A stretch of DNA of 64,000 nucleotides, from the NCBI GenBank assembly GCA_022478985.1, contig JAKSZP010015894.1:62001-126000 (forward strand), given 5' to 3'. Below the pieces are notes generated by a model. It was not told the DNA's origin. It searched no databases and saw only the letters and a program-made list of their open reading frames with translations. The translations under genes and the position numbers were made by a program. Source of the stretch: Massospora cicadina. Its lineage: Eukaryota; Entomophthoromycota; Entomophthoromycetes; Entomophthorales; Entomophthoraceae. Below are positions 1 through 10,150 of this stretch, in pieces (the stretch's first letter is position 1; the number at the start of each line of letters is the position of its first letter).

Positions 1-1067
1 TTGCATTTGGTTTGACCAACCGTTCATTAATATACAATCATTATAGTTCAATTAATAATTAGATATAAGGGTTGATCATTTATTATTCTTATCCTCACCC
101 ATGGGCCCTTGACTTTGTAATGAGTTGCTAAAGATCTATTAAAATTATTTTTTGTGATTTTGCTTTGGCTTTTGTTATAAGTAGTTAGAAAGGCGGATCA
201 AATCCATACCCATTCTAGTGCAATTTCTGTTGCCACTAATAATGATTGCCTTGATTCATGGCTTTGAATTTATATCCACTACTATTTTTATTATCCTTAT
301 ATTCTATATTGTTTCCCACACCCGTGTAAAATATTTTTATGTGGATTTAAACTGTTAAAATGGCCATCCGCCAGTGTCTCAATTGCAATTGGTTGATCAT
401 GACTATAATGAAAATACTTGATCCCTAGTGATTCGCTCCCCTTAGCCTTATTAAGATAATTTTCCTCTAATTTGCCACTTAATGTGATGCTTAGTAAACC
501 AAAATTGCACCAATAGAATCTCTAGTGAAAAGAGGAGCATATCTAGAAGGGATTTCACTATAAAGGGACCTTTTCCTACGTGTTGGAGAAATTTAGTGTT
601 AAGATAGGATACTTTAGTGAGCCATAGAGCCTTTGGCAGTAGTAGATACTACAATGTGCTTTTCCTATTTTAAACAAATCTACCTCTTTTCAAAAAGTGT
701 TATGCAAGTTTCATAAGGTTTATATCACTAATAGTCCTTTATCTTTTTAAGAATAATAAAATTTGCACATGAAATCCGATGCATAAGCGCCAATTTCAAC
801 GCCATATCTCCTGACCATGGCCATTTAACTTAATAATTTGAGCCATTTACCCTTGTATTCCCTTAAAAGGTTAAAGGCAAAATACTTTATTTTCAGGCAA
901 TAAATTAACATCCCTAAAATTATGGTTTGTCAAAAATTGGTGATGGACATCATAGTTCTCAGCTCTTATTGTAACTTAATTAATGTTTTAACAAAATTAA
1001 ATTATATGCCTCATTATTAAAGTAAGCATCAGCCATGTATTGGTGAGTCGTCTTTCCTGCATTGAAA
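1..1067. other. AT-rich unassigned sequence
   Basis: No open frame of note, RNA gene or repeat end can be recognised on either strand. This is sequence outside the left LTR of Gypsy-1, or part of an older decayed element. Confidence 0.4.
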
Positions 1068-1870
1068 TTTGAACTTCAATTTTTGTGGCTTGATAATGCT
1101 GTGCCTGAGAAGCCAAACAATCAATACTAAAGCAGTCTAAGTCTCAAGATAAGTTTTTTTGAGTGTGCCAAGTCATGCTTAGGTCTCATCAGCTAGAGTA
1201 TTCATTATATGGTAGGTTTGGTGAAAGGACTTATTGAAGCCAAGTATTAAAAAAAGATATAGAATTAACGGCATAACTTTATTGCAGTATAGAATAGAAG
1301 ATTTTATACATTACATATATCAATATAAACCTCATAAAGAAAAATGATTAGTAAGTTAAAGGAGGGTTGAATTTGGATGGGAAGCTCTTTGTCAGGCAAT
1401 GCATCAATATTGTATAATGCCTTTGTAGTATTTTTCTGATCGAAAAGGTATGATGAATGCACCAAATTTGATGTGACCTGGTGTCACTTTGGTCAATTAT
1501 TGTATTGTTCTTGATTCTTACCCTTTTGTGGGTGCATCTTAAATTACTACCTTGTGTGCCATCTAGTATAAGGGTCAATTGATATTTTAATGCCCCTTCA
1601 TTTTGATTAAGCAAGATTTCATCTTGGGTTTTTTTGGGCTCAAATTTGGTCTGATAAATTTTCTTAGTATTGTTTTGAGCTGTACCAACTATCTATTTTT
1701 CCGTAAGGCTAATCAATGAGATTTCTTTAACCCTTATTAGGTCTAGGCGCCATTTCTCTTGTGGGAGTTAAGTCACCATTTTTTAATCATGATTAATATT
1801 CTGATATCTGAAATTACCCCTTTCAGGAATATTGGCAGAAGATTACCAAAATAGGAGCTGGCTATTTACA
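1068..1870 (-). repeat. 3' LTR of Gypsy-1
   Basis: This stretch aligns by eye, in direct orientation, with 15,980-16,770. Shared landmarks include TTTTTGTGGCTTGATRATG at the left, AGTCATGCTTAGGTCYCATC, TAATGCCCCTTCATTTTGAT and GGTCTAGGCG near the right. Because the coding remnants run on the minus strand, this left copy is the 3' LTR. Many substitutions and small indels separate the two copies, indicating an old insertion. Confidence 0.7.
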
Positions 1871-2009
1871 TGGTTGATAGTTAAGCCAGTTTCTATAGAC
1901 TTGATAGAGTATTCTCCCCAAGTTTGTAGGTTGTAGCTTATGGCATCCCAGATAGAACCAAATTTAACTCCTTAGGCACTATTCAATTGTGATAGTATAG
2001 ATGTCTCGA

Positions 2010-2690
2010 AATTGACCATGGGCTCCACTAGTGTGCCAGGCCAACCAGTATGAAGACTGGCAGCCCTTTGCTATTTCGCCTTCATTGGCGTACCAACCTC
2101 TACAAGTCCTGCGTCCAACCTACCAACTAACCACCAATGGCTTCGCCTTTAGCCCCAGGCGTCCTCAGCGTGTGCCCCAGCAAGTCCTGCCCCCTTCTTG
2201 GGCATCTCAGGCACTTCCACTCTGCCCCACCCTCATTACCCTTCACCAACCCATCTGGGTATGCCCTGGCAAGTCCATCCCCCTCCTTGGGCAGCTATGG
2301 CACCTCCCGCGCTGCACCCCGCTAGGGTTGGTGGCTATGCAGCTCATCCGCTGGTAGCCAGCTGGCCAGGTTCCCACTGGTTCCTCATAAGGAGGAGGCA
2401 TGGGAGCTGGCAGCGTCAGCCACTCCAGGCATGATCACCCACGCCTATTGGGGATCTCCTATACCATCTTCTCCACTCTAGTTGCACCAAGCTACTTCAA
2501 ACAAACAGGAAAGATGGCAAATGAGAAATTTTTATTAGGAGAAAATGAACGACTATTTATAAAACTTTCAGGGCTACTACGTCCAAGAACTCTTTGGCCA
2601 ATAAACTACCAGAAAACCCATCGGCCTCTTGATGCCACAACTCTCTATCAGATTATAAACTCTATTCATTCATACACATAGTGATTCCCT
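2010..2690 (+). pseudogene. Proline-rich coding-like segment, unidentified
   Basis: A C-rich island in AT-rich surroundings. Plus-strand frames carry Pro, Trp and Tyr-rich text in three successive registers. The phrase QVLPPSWA (frame of 2,031) recurs as QVHPPPWA (frame of 2,198) and, more weakly, QVLRPTYQ, with the DNA core CAAGTCC at about 2,103, 2,181 and 2,270. Spacings of 78 and 89 bases show an imperfect repeat plus a frame change. A downstream frame (2,400-2,681) ends in ordinary mixed residues. It lies between the 3' LTR and the integrase end of Gypsy-1 but on the opposite strand, so it is likely a separate insertion or captured fragment. It could be a proline-rich gag or a host gene piece; I do not recognise it. 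Confidence 0.35.
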
Positions 2691-2939
2691 CCAGATCTGC
2701 TCACTGATCACCGGATATAAATTAGGTCAATCCATTCTCAGCATAAGTTGCTGGTTGATCATATAAAAATTTGTATATAAAAAGGAATTTGAGAATCCTC
2801 AGCATGAGTTGATGGTGCTCGAATTAGCTGGTGGAACCATTTTGGACAATTTTTAATGGATTCATCAGCTTTCCGCTGGAATTTTCACAACAATCTTCAG
2901 ATGGCACTTTGGCAGCGAACACAGCTTCTGCTGAACTTA

Positions 2940-3853
2940 AACTGGATTGAAGATAAGACATTAAATACTATTGAACTAGGCGATTAACTGGCAATTACGC
3001 TCAACAAACCAAAACCCCTAATTCAGATACTATTGGAAGGATTCTACTGGTTAAAATCCTGAAAATAGCTAAATCAAAAATCTCATAAGTGGGTAAATGT
3101 TGGCGGGATACATTTGTAGCTTGGTTTTCAATTATCTGTTTTGTCTTTATTTGCCATTGCCTCTGATTGAAGTTGTATAATTTTCTGGAATACTCTTCTT
3201 AGCGTTTGTTGAGCTTTTTGGTGTTATTACTAGTAACTTTACAGTCTAAAAGAGATGGTATACCAGGTTACTTCCATATAAGGCCTTGAATGGTAACATT
3301 TTAATGCAGTGAAAACTTACTCTGTAATCCATCAATGCAGTTAGAAGATTTTGGTCCTAGTGTAACAGATTGGTGTTAGACATCTTGTGTAATATTGAAA
3401 CTAACATTCCATTAGCCCTTTCTACATTCCCATTAGTTAATGGGTTGTAGGGCACTGAGAATAGCTGTTGAGTTCCCATACTCATAGCTAGGATTCTTAA
3501 AACTCTTAAAGTAATGTTTTTCTTATTATTGCATAGCAGTACCTGTGGGCAACCTGTCCAGTAGATATATTTTGGTATATAAAAAGTTCTTGGTAGCTTT
3601 GGCGGTCTGTATGGGAATGACAATTTCTTTGACCCACTTCATAAAATAATTAATATTATAAGGATGTATTAATTTCACCTGTGGATTCAGACAGTGAACT
3701 ATTGTTATATTTTGATGGTTGACTCAAAAATAAACCCTTTAAGAAAACCATCAATGCTGATAGATTACTTCCACTGATGGATCCTTTGTTCCTCCCAATT
3801 TATCTGCATAATCTGATAAATCAGATTCACCTCATAACTGCTCTAATTGCATC
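2940..3853 (-). pseudogene. Gypsy-1 integrase, distal part
   Basis: Minus-strand translation at 3,357-3,655 gives FMKWV, QTAKAT, PTGTA, SVPYNPLTNG, then NVERANGMLVSILHKM, matching residue by residue the integrase of Gypsy-E (FTKWVEA, QTAKAT, APYNPSTNG, TVERANGTLVLILQKM). It therefore carries the second half of the catalytic core, including the Glu of the DDE triad within VERANG. Weaker matches to the integrase tail continue to about 2,940. Bases 3,660-3,853 do not match integrase and belong to the unassigned insert into which LINE-A went. Frameshifts and stops make it non-functional. Confidence 0.7.
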
Positions 3854-3870
3854 TGAGGTGCCCAATTATT
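3854..3870. repeat. Target-site duplication of LINE-A, left copy
   Basis: TGAGGTGCCCAATTATT occurs here and identically at 9,178-9,194, exactly flanking the LINE. A 17-bp duplication is typical of target-primed reverse transcription. Confidence 0.9.
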
Positions 3871-3920
3871 TAAATTTAAATCCAAGTTTATTGTGGGGAA
3901 GGCCGACCATGGGACGGACA

Positions 3921-3941
3921 CTTCTGAATATGACTCAGAAG
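3921..3941 (-). other. 3' stem-loop holding the ORF2 stop codon (LINE-A)
   Basis: CTTCTGA and TCAGAAG pair around a 7-nt loop. The minus-strand ORF2 stop TGA (3,935-3,937) lies in the stem. LINE-B has the same hairpin with an 8-bp stem at 32,841-32,861, while LINE-C has lost it. It lies about 25 nt upstream of the common 3' tail. Confidence 0.6.
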
Positions 3942-6900
3942 AGACAAAACTTAGTACCAGGGGAGGCACCCCAGAGAAGCGATGCTATCTCTTGTTGCCA
4001 GCGGGAACGCCACTTATGGGAAGGGGGAGGGAACGTGTGTAGGGGACGTAGCCACTATTGAGCACGTGTGGAGGAAGGGGTCTGATTTGATGAACCAGAC
4101 TGGGAACCAGGAGGAGACCAGCTGCCGGCGACGTGGTGGGAGATATCCAAACATCCACGCTTGAAAGTGATCCACCAAATGAGACCGGAATCTGTGGACA
4201 GCTTCAGGGAGGGTGGGGATGGATCCAGCGATGGCATCCAAGACAATCGTGTGGATAGTCCACATGGCAATTGCAACCACCAGAGCACGAAGGGAGGGTG
4301 GGAGGGGGAGGCCATTGATGAAGCAAACATATCTCTTGACAGACTGAAGGGATGTGTTTGATCCTGGCCTAGCAGACGTTGGACTTCGCGCCAAATTACT
4401 TTAGAGGTGGGGCACTTCTCCAGGCGGTGAAACAGCGTTCCAAACTGGCCACACACGACACAGGATGAGTGTAAAGCATTAGAGCGCTCAGCTGTACGAT
4501 ACACCCGCCTCAGGCAGCGCCACATGGGAGCGGACTTGAGGCTGCAACAGAGGATGGTGTACGTATTTCCAGATAGTCTTTTGGGTCTCAGTGGAATAAG
4601 GGATGTCCATCATGTCCAGGTAGTCCACCATGCATAGGACTTGGGGTCGAATGGGGATCACGCCATCATGGATGGGTAGCCCCTGTACCTCTTGTGTGAA
4701 CTGAGGAGAGGGGCGGCCTCTTCGGGTTGTATGTCCACTAATACGGATTCTCCACTCTGCGCTTCGCATGGAGAGTAGGATTCGTTTGTAGTGGGTTTTG
4801 GTCCCGTGAGGACCTGTGGCTGATGTGTGTGATGCGAGGTATTTCATCAGGGAATGGGGGTTTGATGGATTGTTGAGGCCCAAGGCTTGGGAGAAGTTGG
4901 AGCGGGCTGCGCGGGACCAGTGTTGGGATGGGAGTGTAGGAGCAGTGACGGCCGCAATCCAGGTGCCCAGGATCTTGGCGGCATGGGCTTTGAAGTCAAG
5001 TAGGCCCATGCCACCATGATGATGAGGGCCAAACATGACCTCTAGCCGTACTGGTGGAGGGCGGCCTGACCAAAGCCAACCTTGTAGCAAAGCATACAGG
5101 GATTTGAAGAAGCTTGTGGGAGAAGGGGATGGCGTGGGCTCCGAACCAGACTTTGGATAGGAGCATAGAGTTGGCAAGAACAACCCTGCCAGTGAGGGTA
5201 GTAGGGTGGGCTCTGAGAGAGGCGATTCGCTTCGTCACGTTGTCCAGTATATGGCACTCCATTACTGCTGACGCGTATCCACCTGCCTCCAACCACACGC
5301 TCAGATGGCGTACCAGTCCTATGGTAGGTCGTGGCACAAAGGGGAGCACCAGTGGAGCGGTGTGTTTTGAGTTAGTAAGGCGTGGAAGTGGGCGAGCAGA
5401 TGGGCTGGGTTGGGAAATAATTGCTGGGGTCCAGCAGTTCTGAAACCGACCAAGGAGGATGATTTTGGTTTTGGAGGCGTTCAGTGCCGCGTTGCTTACC
5501 CGGGAATATTCCTGGATGAGGGCTTCAAGCGCGCGTGCATCTTTGTTATTAGACACCCCCACCACGCAATCATCTGCAAATGCCATCATCTTGACTGGAG
5601 TTTGGCCTGGCACACGGACCCCAGTGAGTTGGGCATTCACATTTCGTAGTAGTGGGTCAAGGCTGAAGTTGTATAAGAGTGGGCTCAGGGGGTCCCCTTG
5701 TCGCAGGCCCCTTTGAGGACGGACTACTTCCGTTAGGAAACCTGGGCCGCGCACTGCCATTGTTGCAGATTCCGTGAGCAGCATCACCCAGGTAATGAAG
5801 TGGGGAGGTAGGCGGAATTGTTGGAGGCAGGCCCTAAGGTATTCCCAGTTTACTCTATCATAGGCCTTTTGTTGGTCCAAGAATACAAGTGCCCCAGAGG
5901 CTGTGGACTGACACACATTAGCCACAGAGTGCACGTTATCCCAAATCGACCTTCAGGGGATGAAACCAAATTGTTCTGGGGAGATGGTGGCAGATGCTAC
6001 AGTCCCTAAACGGTTAGCCATGATTTTTGTTAAAATTTTGGTGTCTATGTTTGTTAGAGAAATGGGGCGGCAGTTGTCTAAGTCTAGCCTATACCCTTTC
6101 TTGAAGAGTGTGACAGTAAAGGCCTCATGTCCTCCTGGTAGGAGGCGCATTTCCAACAGGCTTTGGTTGAGTGAGGCTAGTAGCAATGGGGATATGTATT
6201 TAAAATATTTTTTGTAGAACTCATATGGAATGCCATCTGGGCCTGGGCATTTTCAATTTGGCGCACCACGAATGGCTGTCCATAATTCGTTCAGAGTAAT
6301 TAAATTCATTATTTCCGGGTATCAGAAAATGGTGCGGATATGAGCTCTGTTGAGAAATTCCGCCATTTTGGCCAGCTGAATTGGTTTGGCTCAGTATAAC
6401 TTGGAGTAATATCTTTGCGTTTTGATTGCCACTTCAGCTGGTGTGTCCACAATAGATTTATCTGATCTTTGCACCTGTGTGCAGGCCACGCTCTGGCGTG
6501 GTGCAAAAATTTTTTTGAAGAAGTATGTGGTGCACTTGTCACCTTTAGTGATACGTGAGGCCCTGTATTGGATACAAACCCGATGTTTGTGTTGCCTTTC
6601 AAGTGCGTTGAGGTGGGCAGCTGCCTCCGCCCACTTCTGGCCCCATGCAGGGCTATATCCTGAGGCTGGAATGTTGGACTCCAAGTGGGCCAATTCCGCC
6701 AGTGCGCGCGATATAACCGCCAATGTGGCTTGTGAGCGTCTGGATGAGAGATGGCGATAGTGGCGGATGGTGTCTTCTTTGAAAGTTGCCCATGTGGAAA
6801 TGGGGTCCGCGCAAAACGGTGCAACAAACAATTTTGCCAAAGTTGCCTCTTCCACCCACATGGAAAATCCTGGCGACGCGAGCTCTGGGGGGCAGATTTT

Positions 6901-7646
6901 GCACCAATGTGGGGCCTTTGCAACTGTGACAGGTAAGTGGTATGTTATCAAGACCAGTCGGTGGTTGGAGAATTCCATTTTCGTTGTTTTGAAGTGGGAG
7001 ATGTGGGGTTAGAATTTTGCTGGTGCTAGAATAAGGTCGATGCGGGTCATGGACCTTAATTGGCCGTTGTGGACGTGGGGACGCGTCATGTTTTCAAGCA
7101 GTGGGGCATGTCACGGCAGTGCATCCATTAACCCAAGGGTGGCTTTTAGAACGCGTAGTTCTACATGACCCTGTGGGGCATGGGGTGAGGGCGGCCACTG
7201 GTCCATTGGTGAGGTTATCCAACAGTTCATGTCACCAATAAGGAAATAATTGGGGGGTAGCGGGAGGGATTTGACTGACAAGAAAAATTCCTGACGCTCT
7301 TGTGCACCGTTTGGGGCGTAAATGTTGATGATTGTGTGTGCAACATCGGCCCATGAGAAGGTGACAATGAGCACTCAGCCATTTAGGAATGTTTCTGAAG
7401 ATATAAATTTGAAATAATTGTTTTTCTGAATTAGCACCCCACAGTGCTTTGACCAAAAGGATAGGGATGGTAGAAGCATTGTTTTCCAAGCTTCCTCAGA
7501 ACCTCATGGACAGTGGGTTTCCTGGATGGCCAGGATATCCACGGGTAAATTGTTTTGTAAAAAACTCAGTTTCCTAGCCCGGGATGGGAGGCCTTGAGTC
7601 TGGCGATATTCAGCATCCCTAGAGTGAAGGTTTCCCCCTTCGCACC
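3935..7646 (-). pseudogene. LINE-A ORF2: endonuclease and reverse transcriptase
   Basis: In order on the minus strand: an exonuclease-endonuclease-phosphatase domain (ILVKALWG-type N-terminal remnant, then NIYAPNG and GDMNCW at 7,111-7,374), a linker, and reverse transcriptase with CRPISLTNIDTKILTKIMAN (5,953-6,186), FLDQQKAYDRVNWEY, GLRQGDPLSPLLYN and the catalytic FADD box (5,569-5,580). After the palm comes a long C-terminal region with LWSGRPPPV and GGMGLLDFKAHA, ending in a Cys-His box CVVCGQFGTLFHRLEKC (C-x2-C-x7-H-x4-C). The order resembles L1/Tad-type LINEs; no RNase H is seen. A TGA follows GFIP where LINE-C has an Arg codon, and several frameshifts break the roughly 1,230-codon frame. 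Confidence 0.9.
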
Positions 7647-7661
7647 TTAGGTGTGAGGGGG
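7634..7661 (-). other. Stem-loop at the ORF1/ORF2 junction (LINE-A)
   Basis: On the minus strand the arms of the CACACC-TAA-GGTGCG hairpin pair, with C-rich and G-rich outer arms extending it. The TAA (7,647-7,649) in the loop is the ORF1 stop. The same structure is at 36,563-36,575 in LINE-B and 49,159-49,175 in LINE-C. Confidence 0.6.
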
Positions 7662-9059
7662 TGGGCCCCCAGGCCCACCAGCCTCTTCCAGGTCCCCACA
7701 GGCTTTCACAGTAGCGCGGTTATTAGCAGCAATGCTATCGGGGTTTTTGTTAATTTTTGTGGAAAGAGTCGCGTTGGCTTTGGCCTTCGCTTTTTGTTTT
7801 CCTGACGTCGGACAAATTTTTTGTGGTGCGGATAAGTTCGGTGCACCATCGAGTGGGGCAAAAAAAATTTTTGGTTGGGATAGGTCCCAAGTCAGTTTCA
7901 ACTGGGGCTTGGGTGCAGCAATTGGGTGAGATCGAATCTCCCATTGGATCCTCAGATTGAGTGGCCTGTTCAGCATGGGCCTCCCAATCTGATTGGGTGA
8001 TGGATTCCTGAGTTGCTTCCGCCATGAAGGTCTCCATGTCCTCCTGGCGTTGTGAGTGTGGGATGGTGGTGGTGGCCTTGGCCGCTTCCTTGGCCGTGGT
8101 CCTATGGGCCTGCTTGGCCTTCTTCCGCTCCTGCGGGGAGATGGGCTTTACCAATAGGTAGCAGCCTTGTGCTCCCCATGGGAAAGCCTCCTTGGTGCTT
8201 TCAGTTGGTTCGTAGTGCGCCTCTCCGCTGGCCATGGCCACCAAGGTGTGCTCTTGGAATGTGACGCCCTCTTTGATGGGGCATGCATGCGCCTTATGGC
8301 TGAATGCATCACAGTGGGTGCAAATGGGGGGCGCTCTGTCTACAGTTACCCAGAATGGGTGGGTGGTGTGCCCTGCAATGTCAATAAAGGTGGAGTGCGG
8401 GATCTGGGTTAGGTCCTTTGCGATCTCCTCAGTTGGGGTCAGAACTGCAATGGCTTTGCTGGTGCACAGGTGTGGCATCAGCGTGAAATGTTGCATTTCA
8501 AAAGATTGTATTTCGCCATATATGGCGAGACCATCTTTCAGGTGTTGCTCCAAAATGTCACGTTTTACCGTAGTAGGCAAAAAGTCAAACGTGAGGAAAA
8601 TTTGGTTTGATTTTGTCCATCTGGTGCATTTAGTTTCGATGACCCATTGCCCTTCGTGGAGGTCAACCACTATGCGCACCGCTGCAGCCTCGTCTGCTGC
8701 TATTTTGCTTTCAACACCTAGGTCCAGCCAACCATGCGACATGGAGTGAGGTGCTTTGTACACCGCGGTCGGGAAAATTTTGTGTCCATCTTCACAAAAA
8801 TTTTCCCATAGGGCCATTTTTTGGATGTCCAGATACACATGGACTCTGAATTGCACCGATGAAAGTGGCTGGGAATGTGGCGTGTTGATGTACTGGTTGC
8901 ATTGTGCTTGCCATGCGAGTATCTCCGGGGAAATTGTGACTGCCAGTTTTTTTAGATTTTTTTCTATTCCGCCAGATTCTCTGGGGCGTTTTTGAACGTT
9001 TGAGGCCGCGGGCCTTCCGCCTGCTCCTCTTGCCTTGCTTGCAAACTGCTCCCAGTCAT
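7647..9059 (-). pseudogene. LINE-A ORF1: gag-like nucleic-acid binding protein
   Basis: The ATG at 9,059 corresponds to the MSGSSW start of LINE-B and LINE-C; full length would be about 470 residues. Most of the protein is open in the frame 7,750-8,856. A central block (SNQIFLTFDFLP, ILEQHLKDGLAIYG, AIAVLTPTEE, HPFWVTVD) leads to one CCHC knuckle, ICTHCDAFSHKAHACP (C-x2-C-x4-H-x4-C). A Lys/Ala-rich stretch (ERKKAKQAHRTTAKEAAK) follows, and the C-terminus ends GGPPPHT before TAA. It would bind the element RNA in a ribonucleoprotein. Frameshifts near the start and near 7,976 disable this copy. Confidence 0.85.
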
Positions 9060-9119
9060 GGGCGCAGACTAATCCCCTCTATGAGATTATCAAACTAGAT
9101 TTAGTCTTGAATTGAATGG

Positions 9120-9139
9120 GTTGCAAAAGTGTTTGCAAC
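9120..9139 (-). other. 5' UTR hairpin of LINE-A
   Basis: GTTGCAAACACTTTTGCAAC on the minus strand is an 8-bp perfect inverted repeat with a 4-nt loop. Equivalent hairpins lie at 38,035-38,054 (LINE-B) and 47,678-47,697 (LINE-C), each within about 35-60 nt of the element's 5' end. Confidence 0.6.
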
Positions 9140-9177
9140 GAGAAAGAAAAGTTTTTTGTGGCCTTTGCTCAAAAAGT

Positions 9178-9194
9178 TGAGGTGCCCAATTATT
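9178..9194. repeat. Target-site duplication of LINE-A, right copy
   Basis: Identical to 3,854-3,870 (17 bp). Confidence 0.9.
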
Positions 9195-10150
9195 ATAGCT
9201 AATAATAGCTATGATATTATTATATTATGGCCAATTATGGGTACACTTGGGTGCAAAGTGGTCCCACGGCATTAACTAAATTGCACCTCCTAAATTAGTG
9301 CATTATTCTTAATGCACTAAGGTGGAAGTTGGGCTCAGTTAATGAAATCAATAATTAAGCACTTAAACATAGATGTCCCAATTATGGGCGAACTTAGTGC
9401 TATTGAGAGGCCCGCCAATATCCCAAATTGGGGTGCATCATCTTTTATGATCATATATTTTTTATTCCCCATTTATTGTTAGATGTCAAGTTATGACATA
9501 GCTCTAATTGGGAAGATTTTGATGTTGAGTTTAAAACCCAAACTTGTCCCAATTATGAGAGTAAAATTGCCTCCAATCAGGCTGAAACAATTGTTTTTAG
9601 TCAATTCATGGCCAAATTGACTTGGGGATTTTTCATAATTATTCTCATGACCAGCAGAGGATTGGCATAATATGAATGAACTCATCTAATGGATGAGTTC
9701 GGCCAGGAGATGCCCAAGAGGTATATAATACTGGAGCCTGGCCAATTAATAAAGCATCAATTAATCATCATTTATTAGTTTATTGATCATTAATAACTAC
9801 TGTCGCTTAGTTTATTTAAAATTATCCATCTATCATCTGTTGGATATTTGTATCTGTTTCCATTACATCTATATTAGATAGTTGTGGGTTTTTATTCTTC
9901 CTGAAGAGAAGTACATAGTTTCCTGCTGGAGAAGTAGTCCCAATTATAGAGGAATAATTTCCTGATTTTGTATAAAGACAGAAGGTCTTGTATTTGTTGG
10001 TGCCAGTAGACTTAAGAACGGTGAGCATACCAGAGTTACTTGGCTATTATCAAGGATTATTGGAGAATCTACTTCCCGATTATGAGCAGGAGTTTCATTT
10101 GAAAAGCGAGTTTATATCCTCAATTTCACTGTTAAGTTATTTTAGCTTGC
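9195..10150. other. Unassigned insert within Gypsy-1 integrase
   Basis: With 3,660-3,853 this makes about 1.1 kb that interrupts integrase between its first catalytic Asp and FTKWV, and it was the target of LINE-A. It repeats the motif CCCAATTAT or a close variant at 9,185, 9,231, 9,377, 9,548 and 9,939, and has a TATA-like GGTATATAATACTGGAGCC near 9,720. A 68-codon minus frame at 9,822-10,028 matches nothing I know. A solo LTR of another family is the best guess. Confidence 0.35.

Larger units (their letters stand above)
3871..9177 (-). mobile_element. LINE-A, near full-length non-LTR retrotransposon
   Basis: The 5,307-bp copy has perfect 17-bp flanking duplications. Read on the minus strand it holds a short 5' UTR of about 120 nt with a hairpin, ORF1 (gag-like, one CCHC knuckle), ORF2 (apurinic endonuclease, reverse transcriptase, C-terminal CCHC) and a short 3' end closing with CCTTCCCCACAATAAA. 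It is collinear with LINE-B and LINE-C over the whole length. Its 5' end has about 24 nt that LINE-B and LINE-C lack. Premature stops and frameshifts disable both ORFs. It sits inside a segment inserted in the integrase of Gypsy-1. Confidence 0.92.

Noticed and set aside
8052..8749. Plus-strand frames of 70-171 codons over LINE-A ORF1
   Set aside because: They are opposite a well-supported minus-strand ORF1, and equivalent antisense frames occur over LINE-B and LINE-C.
9822..10028. A 68-codon minus frame as a host gene
   Set aside because: It lies in a nested insert, has no motif and no upstream or downstream gene structure.
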